From Aquificaceae bacterium (GTDB taxonomy: Bacteria > Aquificota > Aquificia > Aquificales > Aquificaceae): 6,490 nucleotides of DNA. The notes under the pieces are model-generated. The model searched no databases and had not been told where the DNA came from. It worked only from the letters and a program-made list of their open reading frames with translations. Shown here one piece after another: positions 5,819 through 6,490 of this stretch. Positions within the stretch are counted from its first letter, which is position 1; each line of letters begins with the position of its first letter. The DNA is taken from the NCBI GenBank assembly GCA_026983685.1, contig JALSTO010000328.1, forward strand, positions 1 to 6,490, in the 5' to 3' direction. Both the position numbers and the translations under genes were made by a program.

Positions 5819-6490
5819 ATGAGTAAACTGAGCAGGAGAGACTTTCTCAAGGTTTCAGGTGCAGGGGCTGTTATTGCAGCTTCCGCCGGGAGCGGTGCGG
5901 TCAGCTTTACCTTCGCCAAGAGGGGCGAGGTTCTCCATCTACCAAAGCCCAGCAAGGGTTCTCCGAGGGTTGTCATAGTTGGAGGTGGCTGGTCGGGTTC
6001 AACCTTAGCCAAGTACATAAAAAAGAAAGACCCCAAGATTGATGTGGTTGTCGTGGAGAAGAACAACGTCTTCATGTCCTGTCCCGTCAGCAACCTCTGG
6101 CTTGTTGATCTCGTTGACCTTGAGTTCCTCATACACGACCACAAGAAGGCAGCGGATAAGTACGGCTACCACTTCGTTAACGCGGAAGTGCACGACATAG
6201 ACAGAAGGAGGAGATACGTTTACACGAGTATCGGTAAAATACACTACGACTACCTCGTCCTCGCAACGGGTATTGATTACGACTACTCTCAGTGGGTGGG
6301 TGATGACCCCAGAGACATAGAGATAGCCAAGACGAGATACCCCGCAGCCTTCAAGCCGGGAGAAGAGCACTTCGCCCTCAAGAGGAAGATAAGGGACTTT
6401 GAGGAAGGTAACTTCGTTCTGACTGTCCCGCCGGGACTTGACTACAGGTGCCTGCCCGGTCCCTACGAGAGGGCAACTATGATAGCTTGG
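5819..6490 (+). CDS. fccB: flavocytochrome c sulfide dehydrogenase flavoprotein, N-terminal part (cut by window edge)
   Basis: The 224 residues present are the front half of an FccB/SoxF-type flavoprotein, which oxidises sulfide outside the cytoplasmic membrane and normally passes electrons to a cytochrome c partner. SRRDFLK (residues 5-11) and a small-residue hydrophobic stretch to about residue 32 form a Tat signal. VVIVGGGWSG (51-60) is the FAD dinucleotide-binding turn, and YDYLVLATGID (143-153) is the second flavin-contact motif. C88 in MSCPVSN matches the cysteine that covalently holds FAD in Allochromatium FccB (C42). C211 in YRCLPGPYER matches the redox-active disulfide cysteine (C161 there); its partner lies beyond the window. 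The spacing of the two (123 residues) is close to the 119 of that enzyme. A plain sulfide:quinone reductase is less likely given the RCxPGPYER motif. It is divergent from the hydrogenase operon and appears to be driven by a sigma-54 promoter. The cytochrome subunit is not in view. Confidence 0.9.
   Translation, partial: MSKLSRRDFLKVSGAGAVIAASAGSGAVSFTFAKRGEVLHLPKPSKGSPRVVIVGGGWSGSTLAKYIKKKDPKIDVVVVEKNNVFMSCPVSNLWLVDLVDLEFLIHDHKKAADKYGYHFVNAEVHDIDRRRRYVYTSIGKIHYDYLVLATGIDYDYSQWVGDDPRDIEIAKTRYPAAFKPGEEHFALKRKIRDFEEGNFVLTVPPGLDYRCLPGPYERATMIAW

Noticed and set aside
5803..6370. Minus-strand open frames opposite the fccB-type gene
   Set aside because: The plus-strand frame has clear flavoprotein motifs, Tat signal, promoter and ribosome binding site; the antisense frames show no family features.
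1..6490. CRISPR array, insertion sequence, tRNA or rRNA
   Set aside because: No regularly spaced direct repeats, transposase motifs, terminal inverted repeats or RNA gene signatures were seen; the window is almost fully coding.

Overview
The window looks like chromosome from a thermophilic, chemolithotrophic bacterium, most likely of the Aquificales (Aquifex/Hydrogenivirga/Thermocrinis relatives). The clues are heavy AGG/AGA and ATA codon use, very tight gene packing, and enzymes for oxidising both H2 and reduced sulfur. The family placement is inference from style and gene content; no marker gene is present.

Layout: (1) 1-459, minus strand: the N-terminal 153 residues of a MATE-type multidrug/cation antiporter, cut by the window edge. 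(2) 497-5624, minus strand: a compact five-gene operon read from right to left: hynS ([NiFe]-hydrogenase small subunit), isp1 (NarI/HdrE-like membrane cytochrome b), a bacteriohemerythrin, isp2 (HdrD-like iron-sulfur protein) and hynL (hydrogenase large subunit). Junctions are +1 nt, +11 nt, an ATGA overlap and another ATGA overlap, so translational coupling is likely. (3) 5625-5818: a 194-bp divergent regulatory region with a near-perfect sigma-54 promoter facing right, a weaker sigma-70-like promoter facing left, and several dyads. (4) 5819-6490, plus strand: the N-terminal 224 residues of a Tat-exported flavocytochrome c sulfide dehydrogenase flavoprotein (fccB type), cut by the right edge.

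How it fits together: the HynS-HynL heterodimer is exported by the Tat signal on HynS and oxidises H2 on the outer face of the membrane, where the C-terminal helix of HynS can anchor it. Electrons should pass to Isp1 in the membrane and on to Isp2 on the cytoplasmic side, whose HdrD-like architecture suggests thiol/disulfide or sulfur-carrier chemistry or quinone-linked transfer. The order hynS-isp1-isp2-hynL is the known 'Isp-type' (group 1e) hydrogenase arrangement of purple sulfur bacteria and Aquifex relatives. The departure here is a complete seven-ligand hemerythrin gene placed between isp1 and isp2. The small subunit lacks the extra cysteines of the O2-tolerant [4Fe-3S] proximal cluster, so an O2-binding protein made together with this enzyme is a plausible protective or sensing partner. 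The divergent sulfide dehydrogenase, under an apparent sigma-54 promoter, would give a regulated switch between H2 and sulfide as electron donors.
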